Numbered from the stretch's first letter, positions 11,413 through 23,569 are shown. The stretch is DNA of 64,000 nucleotides from Otatea glauca (GCA_036346275.1 CM070711.1:68571782-68635781), one strand, 5' to 3'. Translations and numbers: made by a program. The notes: a model not told the origin generated them from the sequence alone.

Positions 11413-13094
11413 CTATACATTGTTCGATAGCAACATAGCAAATAATAAACTTCAATAAAGGCAAAAAGAATATAGATATAAAATCAAATAGAAACTCACT
11501 ATAAAAAACATGTGTGGTTTTAAGGTTTAGGTTCTTATGATTTTATGTATTTATATTCTAATCCTTCCTTTATGCTTATATATTACTAGCAGCTCGATGA
11601 TACAGATTCTTGCCTTATAGATTATTTTTCCTTATTTTACGAATTCAAGAGGTTAAAATTATTTGGATTAGCAGTGTTATTGATACAGTGTTAGCACAAG
11701 GTATTGTGTTCTTAATAGGATTCAGCATATTATACCAGGATTATGTCTACTTCTCAGGGTAGTTTAATTTTTAAGAATTTTTAGTAACTAGCTTTTCATG
11801 AATTATGCCTTTACTTTCTCATTGTTTATATATATATATATAATATTCTTTTATATGGATAAAGCTTATGGCCTTTATGCAAGTTAAACTTGTGCACATG
11901 CGACATATTATTTATCATATAGGGATATTAAAATTAACAATTTGGCTCCATGTCCCATTCTTAATTAAACTTATATATGTACTACTATTAGCACACATAT
12001 ATACACATATATGTATCTTTTATACTTATGACATGATCTATTCATGAAACAAGTTTAAATTAAGCCTGATTCTTAAATATTTGTGCATAATCAAGTAGCT
12101 TACTATCATACCAGCATATAGAAATTAATTTTATCCAATTTAGGGTTCTTTTGTAAAAGCTATGCATATTTGATCATTTAGTACATTGAAACTAACCTTT
12201 ATTAAAAAAGATATAAACAAATTGAAATTCAAATATTTTTAAATATTTGGGTTTTTGGTAGCCTAAGGATTCAAATAAAATTGGTTTCATTCAATTCGGA
12301 GTTTGTTTGAAAAAATCTTATGTATAGCATATTTTTACACTTCTCTTTAATTTTAAATTTCAAAATCACACAGTGTTTAAAATATTTTTACTAGGGTCTA
12401 GGATTGGATTGGCCGAGGTCATGGTTAGCACCAGGGCACTCCGCGCACCCGTCGGTGGGCTTTATTTCCACCGGTGACGGTCGGAAGAACTTCTCCACTG
12501 CGGGGGTGCGTGCAAGGTCGAGGATGCCGACTAGAGGGGGGTGAATAGGCGGCTTTTAAAATAATTAAAACTTTCTCTTTCTACTAATTCTATAAAGCAA
12601 TTCACCCCTTAATTACCCCTATGCCAAAATCTTATCAATAACAATGCGGAAGCGATAAACTAAGGTTTTGACAATTAAAGCCTAAATCAACTAGGCTCAC
12701 TATGTGCACTAACTAATTATGTCTCTAACAAAAAGCAATTCTAAAGACAAACAATCAATCAATTTAATTCTATGAATGTAAATTGCTTGAATATAAATAA
12801 AGAGAACAAAGCAAGCACAAGAGACACAATACTTTTTACCGTGGTGATCGGAGACTTGCCGGTCTTCCCTAGTCCACGTCGAGGTTAGCCCAAACACATT
12901 GGACCGGCTCCACGAATTGAGCACCCACCTCGAATCCACTAGATGTGGTTTTCACGCCGCGTAGGCTCAACCCGAACCTTCACAAACTTCACGGGCTTCT
13001 CACAACCTTGAGAGCTCCCGCGACGACGCCCACGCCGCCTAGGAGTCGGCAACCTCCAAGAGTAACAAGTCAATCCTCTCGCTTGAACTTCACC

Positions 13095-15390
13095 AAGCAC
13101 AACACATGTGCTTCCGGTGATCACCAAGTGCAACACATGCACAAGGATCCTCCTCAAGTGCAACACATGCACAAGAGACTCTCAATCCTCTCCTAATTGC
13201 AACACATGCAATTAGAGGCTCAACCTAGCTCAAGAAGCAAATGGGAGAAGGCAACACATGCACACAACTCCTATAAACACCCAAAAGCTCTAGCACACAG
13301 CCAACCTACTGCCCTTGCCCCCCAAGGCCTACTTTTATAGCATCCAAGCCAAAACTAGCCGTTGGGGGAAATTCGACAAAACCAGAATTCCGGTGCTACT
13401 GCAGATCGGGACCAGTAGCACCGGCCTCCAACGGCTACAAAACTAGCTGCTGCAGATTTCCGGTAGTACTGCCAACCGGGAGCGGTGCAACCGACCGCGG
13501 GCGGTAGCACCGGCCTCAACCCAGCTTGCACCGGCCTCAGCCGAACTCAAAACACCTCCTCGGATTTTCACACCGGCGGAGGAGCGGTTCCACCGGACAT
13601 CCGGTGCTACGGCCTACCATGGCGGTAGCACCGACCGCCAGCATCGCCAAAAACATCCCTCTCTGGATTTTCCACACGGCCGAGAGACGGTAGCACCGGA
13701 CCTTCTGCTACTGGCAAATCATTGATAGCACCGACCCGGTGCTACTGGCCTCTGGCTGTATGACCGACCTCGGGGAGAAAACACCGTTTTCACAAAACTT
13801 TTCTCCAAACCATTAAAGATATTCTTTGAGCTATGTGAGGATCAACACATGATCACAACACTATGCAAAACACATTTGCACATGTTAATCACATACTCCA
13901 AAGAATCTCATATAAGCACAACTTATTTGCAAAACACATTTGCCAATAAATCAAGAACTTATGAGATCAATCCTCTTAGCCATGTGATGATCAACACATG
14001 ATCAAGTCAATTTGCAAAACACATTTGCAAACCCTATTCACATGCTTTAGGATAGGAACCCATAATCTAAAGTTCATTTGCAAAACACATTTGCAAATAA
14101 CAAATCCAACTAACGAAAACACATTTCGTAAACAACTCAAGATCTATTTGCAAAACGTATTAAGCAAATCAAACCCGAGTCTATGAGATTAATCCCCCTA
14201 GCCATGTGAAGGTCAACACAAGACCCAGTCAACTTGCAAACACCCGTTGCAAGCCCTACTCACATGCTCTCGGGATTCCGGACCCATAGACCTCGGTTTA
14301 TTCGCACAACGAACTTGCAAATACACATTAAACCAATTTAATGCTTGAGCATTGTTCTTTGCAATACTTGCAAAAACCTAGCTCCAAGCAATACCAAAAC
14401 ATGAGCTCCCTATTTGCAACACATGCAAATCTCTAGCACCAAGCAAGCAACCACAACAAATACAAGTGCATGAGTTCTCTATTTGCAACACATGCAAATC
14501 TCTAACTCCATGCAAGCAACCACAACAAATACAAGTGCATGAGTTCTTTATTTGCAACACATGCAAATCTCTAACTCCATGCAAGCACTTTAAACCAAAT
14601 TTCTTGAGCTCTCTCCTTTTGCGACACATGCAAAACTTAGCTCCAAGCAAAAACCAAATCAAATAAGATTCAAATAAGATGCAACTATGAGCACCCTTAT
14701 TTGCAACACATGCAAATACTTAGCTCATACAAAATCCAATGCACAATCTTCACCAATTTGCAACACATGCCAAATGGTTAGCTTCATACAAACATCAAAC
14801 AAGAGAGTGAGCTAGAGTGAACCGGATCGAGTTCATCAACACATGATGAAGCTCAAGCTAAAAGACTCAACCCCTCTTAATAGTACGGCACCTAACAAGC
14901 AACCCGGTCTCACAACCAAACACGGAGACCGGTAAAAGACTAGGAACACATCCTTAGCCCTAGCTAGTTATACCTTTGCCACACTTGATCCACTTGGAGC
15001 TTTTATGATTTCCAATCATCTTCTCTCCAGGATCACCTCTTCTTGTTCTTCTTGGTCATCAACGCATGATGAACCTTCTCTAGCCCTTCTCTTCACTTCG
15101 GGATCACCTCTTGAAGCTCATCAACTCATGATGACTTCTTCTTCCCGATTCTTCATCATCTTGGACTTAACCTACTTCACAACTCATGGAAGATGTTAGT
15201 CCAACAAACACGGTTGTCTCAATCATCGCCGCACTCCATTAACACATAATGGATGCCTCCAAGATCAATTGAGCACAACCCTAATCAATTTGAATGATTA
15301 ATTGTGTCTTGAGTACTTTGATGCAACTAATGCTTCATTATACTCAAGAACTTTTCGCTTGTCTTTAATCAACAAGGAAACACCATCAAC
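13095..15390. repeat. Array of about 20 inverted repeats with constant ACACA loop and variable stems
   Basis: Examples, stem-ACACA-stem: AAGCACA/TGTGCTT (13095-13113), GTGCA/TGCAC (13128 and 13157), CTAATTGCA/TGCAATTAG (13193-13215), TGCAAA/TTTGCA (about 13864), TTTGCAAA/TTTGCAAA (about 14010), ATTTGCAAA/TTTGCAAAT (about 14076), ACGAAA/TTTCGT (about 14114), ATTTGCA/TGCAAAT (about 14411, 14481, 14550, 14699), TTCATCA/TGATGAA (about 14830), AGGA/TCCT (about 14943), TCCATTA/TAATGGA (about 15234) and CATCA/TGATG (about 15383). A few loops differ by one base (ACGCA, ACTCA). Confidence 0.85.
14395..14600 (+). repeat. About 70-bp tandem repeat, three copies
   Basis: The unit TTTGCAACACATGCAAATCT followed by CTAACTCCATGCAAGC and CCACAACAAATACAAGTGC recurs with a period of about 69-70 bp. 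Each unit contains one of the ACACA-loop hairpins. Confidence 0.75.
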
Positions 15391-16803
15391 ACATGATGAA
15401 ATGTTCTTTGATTGATTGAGAGACAATCGAACTCAATTTAAACTTATTTAAATTGACATGAGTATATAACTACACAAGTCATATATACTCAAAAGATTGT
15501 TTCAAGGTCTTGATCCTTTATATTGTATGACAAGAGGACATGGATCAATACAATTGAAACATCAAGTTAAATTATAAACTCCCTAGATGTGTGCATTCAT
15601 GTATATATGAATTAGGAACATAATGCACATATTTGGACTAAAGCAACGGAAGAGTTCATACTTTAACTTGAATTCTAAGTATGCATATATATAATAGAAT
15701 GAATACGAGTGCATACCTTAGGTTTTCCATTTTCCATCCAAGTATGAGACTAATAAGAATAACACTTAATAAAACATGTTAGTCTCATAATGATTTGATT
15801 TGTCATTAAACAATGATTAAACATTAATATTAAACCAATCACCAAAACCAATAGAGCTTGAACTTACAGTGCGGCGGAAGATGATCACAGCACAGAATTG
15901 CAGGTCATGGCGGTCACATAGGTTTGTCAGAGAGGTGCTAGGCTAGGTGACTTGGGGCCATACCATTGCTTGCCATGGCAGGGAAGATCAGCATAGCTCT
16001 CTGCCGTGGCAGCGTCGAAGCGGGCTGAAACCACGCGTGAGAGAAGGAAGGGCAGGGGAGAATCGATCACTGCCAAGTGGGCCTTCGGCACTGTTTTGTT
16101 GAAAAGAAATAAAACCGCCAATCTCCTCAGGATTCAGTGATGATGTCAAGCTTTAAATGAGGGTCATATATGGCTGGATAATTTTGATAACTTTTATCAA
16201 TGATCCTTGGATAATTTTTATTATCCTGTAAAAATTCCAGGTCAAAAAAATATGTACATAATTTATAAAAATTCTGACAAGCATTGTGCTCAAATTCCTA
16301 TTTTCGCTTTTTAATTTATTTGAGGGTTGATAATTTTTCAAAATTTTTTGAAACTTTTTGTAATTATTACTTATGGCTTAGCATTCTCCTGTAAAAATTT
16401 CAAATTAATATAATTTGTATTTAATTTATAAAAATTCTAACACTGATTTTTCTTGATTTTCAACTTTTCTGTTTTTAAAATTTTAAATTCATCAAAAATG
16501 ATTATCTATTTTTTTGATATTTTTACTAGTGATATGTGAGACCCCGTTCTGAAGAACAGGAACCTCCATGTGATTACTGTGCTATTCCCTGGATCAGTAG
16601 CTAGCACTCACATGTTTACAACATTTGTATCAAAATCATACACGCAAACACACAGAAGAACTTACATAACTGAAATAATTATACAGAGTTCAGTACAAAT
16701 TTAAACCATTTTAACAGCGGAAATAAAACAGAAACCAAAAGGAACTAAAACTCCAAACAGCCTTGCGGTTGCCCACTAAACCCTCAGGCACTGACTAGGC
16801 AAC

Positions 16804-19800
16804 CTAGAAGAGACTATCGTCAAAACCCCCGAGACCTGCCTGAAAGAACGCGTCGTCCGGCAATTCGCAATCTTCTTCCTCCGAGACAAAGAGATGCAAG
16901 ATTGAGTACATTGGTACTCAAGAAGACTTATATTGGTTCACAGATGCATTTAAGTAATTATGCAGGTTGAGCAAATGACAGGCTATGGTTATTTTGCAGT
17001 TGAACGAAAACATTAAAGTAAATAAGCATAATAGATTGCAACATTCGCATTTTAATAAAAGCAATTGAAAGACAGAATGATAAGCAAATATTCCAGATTT
17101 TCAACCCAGTCTACCCGACTGCATATAACCCCGTGTCGATCCTTTGACACAAAATATGGTTGAAAAATAGTTTCCAAAACCCCAACCCATTTTGAAAAAT
17201 CACCAAAACTCTAGCATTGGGAGGATTTTCCCCAAGTGCCCATTATCATGGCGCGCTAATCGATCGATTTTTCACTCGCAGAGGTGTACACTTTACCCAC
17301 AAGGAATGATCAACCTCTTTTGCTGTGCCGCTTAACACACTTCCTTCTGTGTCGGCAAGGAGATCATACAAAGTCGTTACATTATTTAGATATGGCTTTA
17401 CACCAGCCGGGACGTTAACCCTCGCCTCGAGGACGAGACACTCACCCAAGTCGTGGATCCACATTTATCACACACACACCACGCCTCTGCCCAGGCAAGG
17501 CGCACACCGCTGCATTGGTATGTAGAAACCCCTACGCATGCACTGACCGGACTGCTGTGCAATCTCCCGCTTCCATAGATGCAAAGCCAAATCTAAACAA
17601 CTTATTAAGCTAAGACCCGCCCATACAAGCCCTTGTGGTTGCACGGAAACATGGTTATACAACATCCCATTTGCTCGGTCCTTAATCCGACACGGGCGAT
17701 ACTCCACCCTAGCTACGTGCATATCCTTTTGCACAATCGGCTAGCGCCAAATAATCACCCGCGCCAAACCATAGTTTTGTTTAAGGGTTTTTAGCAAATT
17801 ATTATCAACCAATTCCCAAAAGATTATATGACGGTTGAAAAGACTGAAAACACCAACGAGAGGCTTAAGCAGGAAATATTATTATGCTAGCGGTTATACC
17901 CAAACATGACATTAAGTATGTCTAGCTCAATCTAAGGTTTACAAAGTTCACAAGTCCATACAGATTGAGACAAACCATAATCTACAGGATTAACTACAGT
18001 TCTAACCCAAAATAGCACTTTTAGGGGGAATTATCCGGATGCACTGTACATAAGCAAAAGCAACATATAGTAGGTGAATTATCAGGCTCAACGTGATCAA
18101 GGAGTTGCTTGCCTTGCAAATCACTGTCAGGAATAAAATCTGGATCTGCAGAACCGTCTTCTTCTTCTTCGATGATGTCGGTTTCTACTCATCGAGAACA
18201 AAAAGAAAAAGAGAATATCAGCAACTCCAAATGGCAAAAAGAAAATGATGAGATAAACAGGTAAACACGAATTCGAATCAAACATCCAACTGCTATTTAT
18301 GAATTATTCGAATTCAAACATCGAATTATAGATGCTAAAATTATTTGAAATAAAATGATTGTTCATTAGCTACTTTGGAGGATGCAACACTCAAAGAAAC
18401 AGAGCCCACTCTGTTTTTCTCAAAAGAACCAAGAAGGAAGCACTTAAAAAACTATATCATCTAGGGTTATAAACCTAACAAGATTGATGTCCATTAACTA
18501 CAGAAATTAGAGTTTAAGTCTTGAATTAGCTAGAGCATACCTTAATTATCAAATCTAAATACTTCTTTTAACTTTTAGGGTTTGGATGAAACTTGAAAAC
18601 TACTGTTGAAAAGGCTTGGTTGAACTCTGGGCTTAGCTACAAAACTGGCTAAGGAAAAAGGACTAAACCATATCACTTAAGGTTATTGCACTTATGAAAA
18701 CTAAGGGAACCAAGATTCTAAAACATAATATTTTCCTAGAATCTGGTAGAACAAACTTTGGTTACCATTTCTACACTATTCTTCCAAAATTTATTACTTG
18801 GATGAGTTATTTTACACATGGTTGAAAAAGCTTGATTGCTTCAATCATTCAGCAAAACATAAAAAGTAGACTCATTCCCTTAACTTGTTTTGCATACAAA
18901 CCTTAACAAAATATCATTCTTTTTCCAGAATCTACTAGAATATACTTTGTGAAGTGCTTCTACACCATTTTTACATTTCTTATCATTCATATAATCCATT
19001 TTATCATATGTTGAAAAGGGCTATATGAACATCAAAAACTAACTTATAGCCTTTCAATTTTTCATTTTCATTTATTACTAAACTATTCAACATCTTTTAT
19101 CCATTTTCATCCTGACATCAGGTCATGATCTTAAAAACATTCTAAAAGTGAATTTGAGTTATTTTGAACTTGTTCATAGCAAATTATATCTATTTTGGTT
19201 ATAACTAGTGTTGTTTTTCTTAATTGAACAACTACCTCATATACTTTTATTTAAGTATTTTTACAAGAGCAACTCCCCATGATTTATACCTCAATAGAAT
19301 GAACTTTCAAACATTCAAACTTTAATCCTTTCTTTCATTTACTCAATTTCATTTTTCATGCTTAATATTCATTTTTGAGCAACCATGTTATATAATAAAG
19401 TATCAAGGGAACATGTTGCTTATTTGAAATACTCATAGCCCAGGGACTCTACAAAAATTTACTTCTCCTGAATGGGATCATCCCAAAAATATTTTATTCA
19501 TATCACCCTATTTACACTTAAGCTTCTCTCTAATTTTTCCTAAAATCACATCTTACTCATCTTCATAAATTTTTGCATATTCTGAAACTACAGAATTTTA
19601 TATGAATTTAGAAATTTGTTTCACTCAATTTGGCCAGATGATTCAAAAGTTACAAGCGTTTGAATTTTGGCCGGTTTCTGAAAATCAACTGAAATTGCAA
19701 AATGCGCTTTCAATCAGAGAAAACGGTTTCGCTGCGCGCGCCAAAAACTAGTTTAAAATCCCCAGCCTCGCTGACGTCTGGGTCCCACCGGTCAGTGACC

Positions 19801-20395
19801 CAGAACAGGGCACCTCGGACTTTCGCTCGCCGCCGGCGAACTAGCTCCGCCGCGGCGAAATGGCCAGCACCATGGGCACCAGCACACCCGTGCGCACCCA
19901 TGGGTGGTATCCATTCGCCGGGAGGTGGCCGGGAAGGTGGCCGCCACCGTGAGGGTGCGGCGGCGCCATGGCTGCGACGGCGAAACCTCGGCTAACGGCT
20001 ACCATTCCGGTGAACTAGGGCTAGGCGAGCTACAGTGACCCTAGGGGATTCAAACTCACCGGATGGCTGGGTCGGAGAAGGCTTGCACCGAGGTGCCACC
20101 GTGCGCCGGCCGGGAAGAAGAAGAGCGGCGATGCAGTGGCGCTACGAGCGAAATGAAGCCAAAATAGCGAGTGATCAGTAACCCTTGGGTGCTAGAGAAG
20201 CTCGAGGTGAGGTCAATTCGGAAGATTGGGGAAAGACTCACCCGATTCCACGTTTTCCCCCCTTTCGGGTTCCTGCGGACGAACGGGGAAGATGAAGCCT
20301 CCCAGGCTCCCAGCTCGGTGAAGTGGAAAAAGAGAGGAGCAGCAGAGAAGTGCGACGCGAGGGCAAGGCATAAAGCCAAGTGAGGTTGATCGCAT
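16804..20395 (-). CDS. Candidate antisense acidic ORF in inner family A LTR
   Basis: The middle exon 18113-18184 (72 bp; acceptor GAGTAG, donor GCAAG|GCAAGC) reads TDIIEEEEDGSADPDFIPDS. The last exon 16804-16880 reads EEDCELPDDAFFQ and ends TAG; its acceptor is GG where AG is expected, so splicing here may be lost. A possible first exon starts at ATG 20393-20395 in the GC-rich block and ends at donor TCGG|GTGAGT (exon end 20242), which leaves the correct phase 1. The first exon is not recognisably conserved between copies and is the weakest part. No known family. Confidence 0.25.
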
Positions 20396-20740
20396 TCGCG
20401 GTTTTGGGCGCACTACTCCGGTCGGCTTCTTCTGTACCGAGCGCGAGCTGCGACGCTGCCGTCTCTCCAACGCGGCTCGACCACGATTGACCGAGCACAG
20501 GCGTGGGGAAGACTCCTCGCGATGTGGAGGCCATCGCTTGCGTCGGACGGGAGCAGGTGATGAATCGGACGCGAAGGACGGCGGTGTTGGCGACTCGCCT
20601 CGGCCAGGGGAGAAGAAAGGGAAGGAAAATCGCGATCTGAGGCTGACGGGTGGGGCCGGGGCCCACTGGCAGCGAGACAGCCTCGCCTCAACTGACCAGC
20701 TCGTCAACGATTCAACAGGGCCGGGCCCACTTGTCAGCGA
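20040..20740. promoter_or_regulatory. CpG-rich block near the 3' end of inner family A LTR
   Basis: This is a dense GC and CpG stretch with overlapping open frames on the minus strand and two good minus-strand donors (GT at 20240-20241 and near 20058). Equivalent blocks sit at the same relative place in the other copies (38640-39400, 48180-49310, 51180-51310). In the LTR this could hold a promoter for sense or antisense transcription. Which frames, if any, are translated cannot be decided from one copy. Confidence 0.4.
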
Positions 20741-21937
20741 GATAACCGATTTTAATGTGATAAGACAGAACAGGAATTCTCTAGATTTCGCATTGGTTTA
20801 AGCTCTAAACTAATTTCAGATTTTTCCAAACTTTTTGACTAAGTATTAATGATAGTCACACGTCTACTGGAAAATTTTGAGACAAAAAATCCTTTTGGGA
20901 AATTTATTAAAATTCTGACACTGTACCCTGGTTCTAAACTTTGATTTCGGTTTTTGATTTAATTACAGGTTCATTTTCTAGGATTTATTTTTGAAACTTT
21001 TTAGATAGTTTCCAATCCTTATAATTGGACTACTGTAAAATTTTAAAATAAAAAAAATGAGCCATTATTTTATAGAAATTCTGACAATCATTTTCCTTAC
21101 ATTTTGGACCCACTGTATTTGAATTTTTAAAAGGCTTATTTCAAATCATTTAATTATGAAAATTTTACCAGTGATGTATAATATCTCCAAGGATTTATAT
21201 AAATTTCCTTGGATTTTCTTGACATTAATTATTTTTCTTTCTACTTTTTGATTCACTGTTTTTAGTCAAAAGTAGATACATACTCTATTTAACTTGCCCC
21301 TAAGTTTATAAAAATTCTACTTACTGGTCAAACATTATGACCAGCTCAAATAGGACTCATGGTAAAATTTTCTAAATTTTATTTTCATCTTTTTACCTTT
21401 TTCTTTGCTTTTCCCTTTTTATTTAATCTTTTCCCATAACACAAAATCTAAGAAATCCTAATTGGAGCAAATAATACCTAGAATTTCAAAACCACTATAT
21501 TAAGATTTAAATTGTTTATTTTCCACTGTTCCAAACTTTCAGGTCGTTACATGATATATATTTCCATTGATAAGATAAGGTAAAAATTTTAGCTCAAGAT
21601 AATGTCAGATTATTTTTATTTAATTATGAAAATATTACTATTATTAGTCAAACTTCATTAAATTATCTTTATTTTCATAATTAAATGTATTCACATGAAC
21701 TTTTTAAATTTAGTTATGAGATTCTGGAGATTTCTTGAGTTTAAACAGAATTTTTACTCGTTTTATTATTATATGTCTTTATTCTTATCTTTCATCTATT
21801 GTTTATATGAATATTAAAAGGATTTCTCCTTTAAAGTAAAAATTAAGAATAGCCAAGAAAATCCAGAAAAATGCAAATTAAACATATTTAAATTTTATAA
21901 TTTTATTTTATTTAAATTTTGAGGATGTTACAACGAC

Positions 21938-22596
21938 GGCCAGTCAAGATTTGCAGGAGGAAGGGGAAGTCGACGGGAGGGGTCATCTGTCAGGGAGATC
22001 TATGGGCAAAGGTCAAGATATGTGGGTGAAGGATGGTGACGACGGGAGTACTCGGTGGGCAGAGAGGGTTGTTGGCAGATGGAGGAGCCAATGGGAGGCG
22101 ACGTGGGTATGAGGGGGTTGAGGCGGCGCGAGTGTGTAGGTGGGTGAGAGAATGGGGAGAGAGAGAGGGAGGGATGTGTGCTTTTATACCTAGTATGAGA
22201 CGGGTAGTTTCTGCTCAACTCTAGGTGCAAAGTCGGAGCCCCAACTCGTCGAAGCCGTGAAATCCACTCCAGGCCGACTTTCGGCTTCTCCTAGCATAAA
22301 TAGACTGCTGGCCTTCAAATTTCGGCTGCAAAGAAGCTAGACATTTAGGACAGCTTTCGACTTTCAGATGAGAAACTAAAGCTAAAGTCGTTCCAAATAA
22401 GCCCTAGATAGGTCATAGCACTATGGTGGTTGTATCATAAGTGCAGAAGATATTTCCAATGCCCGCAGCAATGCCAAACGGACAGAGCGGCCATCCCAAT
22501 CTCAACCGTTGATGGCTCCTCTGCTACATCTAACCGTCACAGACTCGCAGGCGCGACAGTGAGCGGCATCGCGCTCGCGCCGGTTTGATGGGGGAA
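21938..22596. other. Right half of the split GC-rich segment and unassigned flank
   Basis: Continues the block interrupted at 8360. GC-rich to about 22250, then a stretch with AAGTCG... and TTCCAAATAAGCCC (around 22390), reminiscent of a hAT-type MITE end but without a confirmed partner. No gene was recognised. Confidence 0.35.
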
Positions 22597-22601
22597 AGGC
22601 A

Positions 22602-22833
22602 TGTTAGTAGTAATCTTGTAATAGGAAATGTTTAGTTTGGAAAGTTTGTATTAAGAAAGTTTAGGATGAGGAGTCCAACTAGGACATGGAAGTAGAATCC
22701 TATTCCGTTAAATAGGGCTGTAGTTTTGGGTATAAATATAGGGGTAGACTTGAGTTTTGAAAGAGAACAGAGCGAGAAGTAATAAAGAGAAAATTGTCTT
22801 AAAGTAGTTAAACTTTGACGTTCTGTCCCAACA
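22602..22833 (+). mobile_element. Small solo LTR (232 bp)
   Basis: Starts TGTTAGTAGT, ends CCCAACA, with a perfect AGGCA duplication on both sides (22597-22601 and 22834-22838). It contains a TATAAATATA box (about 22731) and AATAAAG (about 22781), the usual promoter and polyadenylation layout of a short Copia-type or TRIM LTR. The host sequence ...GGGAAAGGCAGTTGTCC is restored by its removal. Confidence 0.85.
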
Positions 22834-22915
22834 AGGCAGTTGTCCGATTCGATCACCGTAAGCTGGACGGCTCAACCAATCGCGCAACACACGCAGGCAG
22901 CTCGGCGAGACGGTC

Positions 22916-23569
22916 ATGGAGTCCGCCCCCGAGCGCGACGTCTCCCTCCCCTCCCCGGCTCCAAACCCTAGCCACCACCAAACTGGACGCTGGACCCCTC
23001 CTCCGGGCAACCAAGCCCACGACCTTCAAACGCGAGGAGGGCCGCAAGCACAAGGAGCGCAGCGGTAGGACCGCCTCGCCCTCGAGCTCGCGCAGTGGGA
23101 ATCCCTCGGCGCCCCGCCCCGTACGGCAGCCACCTCCCCCTCCTGCACTTCACCCGACGACGCCGCGGTAGGCGTGCGACCGCCCGCGCCCGGACCAGCG
23201 CCCGCCGCGCATGGAGCTGGGCTCACCCATGAATCGACAGCAGTTACCGCCCGGCCGGTCGCGGCGACGTGTCCGCAGGCCGCGGCCCGCGCGTTCTTCG
23301 GGGAGCACGTCGATGACGACAACGGCGATGATGATGATGGGGAGGAGTAGGAGCAAGGCAAAGTGGCCTGGTTCTTCGAGGAGCTGCTGGAGAAAGACGC
23401 AGGCCTGAGGGGGTTCTACGAGGCGGTGCGGGAGGGGGGCTGTTCCTGTGCCAGTTGTGCGAGGGGATAGGCACCAGGCCGGGCAAGAGGTTCGCCGGTT
23501 GCGCGGCGCTCGTGCAGCACGCCGGGTCGGTCGCCCAGGAAGCTTTCGCACCACGCCCGTGCCGGTAAA
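22916..23569 (+). pseudogene. Broken 5' exon of a host-type gene with a Cys/His motif
   Basis: From ATG 22916 a GC-rich sequence reads MESAPERDVSLPSPAPN. After a frame change it reads FFGEHVDDDNGDDDDGEE, a TAG, then KVAWFFEELLEKDAGLRGFY. One base is missing in a G run (about 23434), and then FLCQLCEGIGTRPGKRFAGC and ALVQHAGSVA follow. The block C-x2-C ... KRF.GC.ALVQHA resembles a conserved uncharacterised plant protein family. It ends at a donor-like CCG|GTAAAC (about 23569), and the next expected exon is not found before the transposase at 24132. It is either a real gene remnant cut by the transposon or a fragment captured by it. Confidence 0.5.

Larger units (their letters stand above)
12511..15868 (+). 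mobile_element. Family B LTR-like insertion, long copy (3,358 bp)
   Basis: Starts TGCAAGGTCGAGG, then CCGACTAGAGGGGGG; ends GAACTTACA. Both ends are flanked by the perfect 5-bp duplication GTGCG (12506-12510 and 15869-15873), as expected for an LTR retroelement or solo LTR. It holds a GTAGCACCGG-rich section (13385-13760) and, from 13095 to about 15390, a long series of hairpins with an ACACA loop, described separately. No gag, pol or other protein family was recognised, and the open frames at 14378-14666 are products of repeats. Confidence 0.8.
16535..21551 (+). mobile_element. Family A solo LTR (inner copy), 5,017 bp
   Basis: Starts TGTGAGACCCCG, ends CAGGTCGTTACA; both ends flanked by a perfect TGATA duplication (16530-16534 and 21552-21556). 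It is inserted into the 3' part of the outer family A copy. There is one TG start, one CA end and no gag/pol, so it is best read as a very long solo LTR. A hairpin GTTCT-GA-AGAAC follows the 5' terminus. Landmarks: TTTACCCACAAGG near 17295, hairpin 16904-16919, motif TAAAATTATTTGAA near 18350, and a GC-rich, CpG-rich block at 19700-20740 followed by about 800 bp of AT-rich sequence. Confidence 0.85.
8361..21932 (+). mobile_element. Family A solo LTR (outer copy), about 3.77 kb once nested insertions are removed
   Basis: The left end TTTAAGGCCCC (decayed from TGTAAGGCCCC) is at 8361 and the right end GAGGATGTTACA ends at 21932. Both are flanked by the 5-bp duplication ACGAC (8356-8360 and 21933-21937). 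No gag or pol is present, which fits a solo LTR. Subtracting three inserts (8779-10194, 12511-15868, 16535-21551, each with one 5-bp duplication) leaves about 3,766 bp. Shared family A landmarks are the hairpin GAGTAC...GTACTC (8711-8727), the block TTTACCCACAAG near 10500, and the GAATTCAAGAGG / TAAAATTATTTGGA motif near 11640. Its GC-rich 3' part is around 15870-16120. Confidence 0.8.

Noticed and set aside
14378..14666. 94-aa and 66-aa frames with repeated cysteine-containing peptides
   Set aside because: They are the 70-bp repeat and hairpin array read in frame, not a cysteine-rich protein gene.
20213..20801. 164-, 142-, 107- and 104-aa frames in the LTR GC block as independent genes
   Set aside because: Six overlapping open frames reflect GC content. 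Only a short stretch ending at the 20242 donor was kept, as a weak first-exon candidate.
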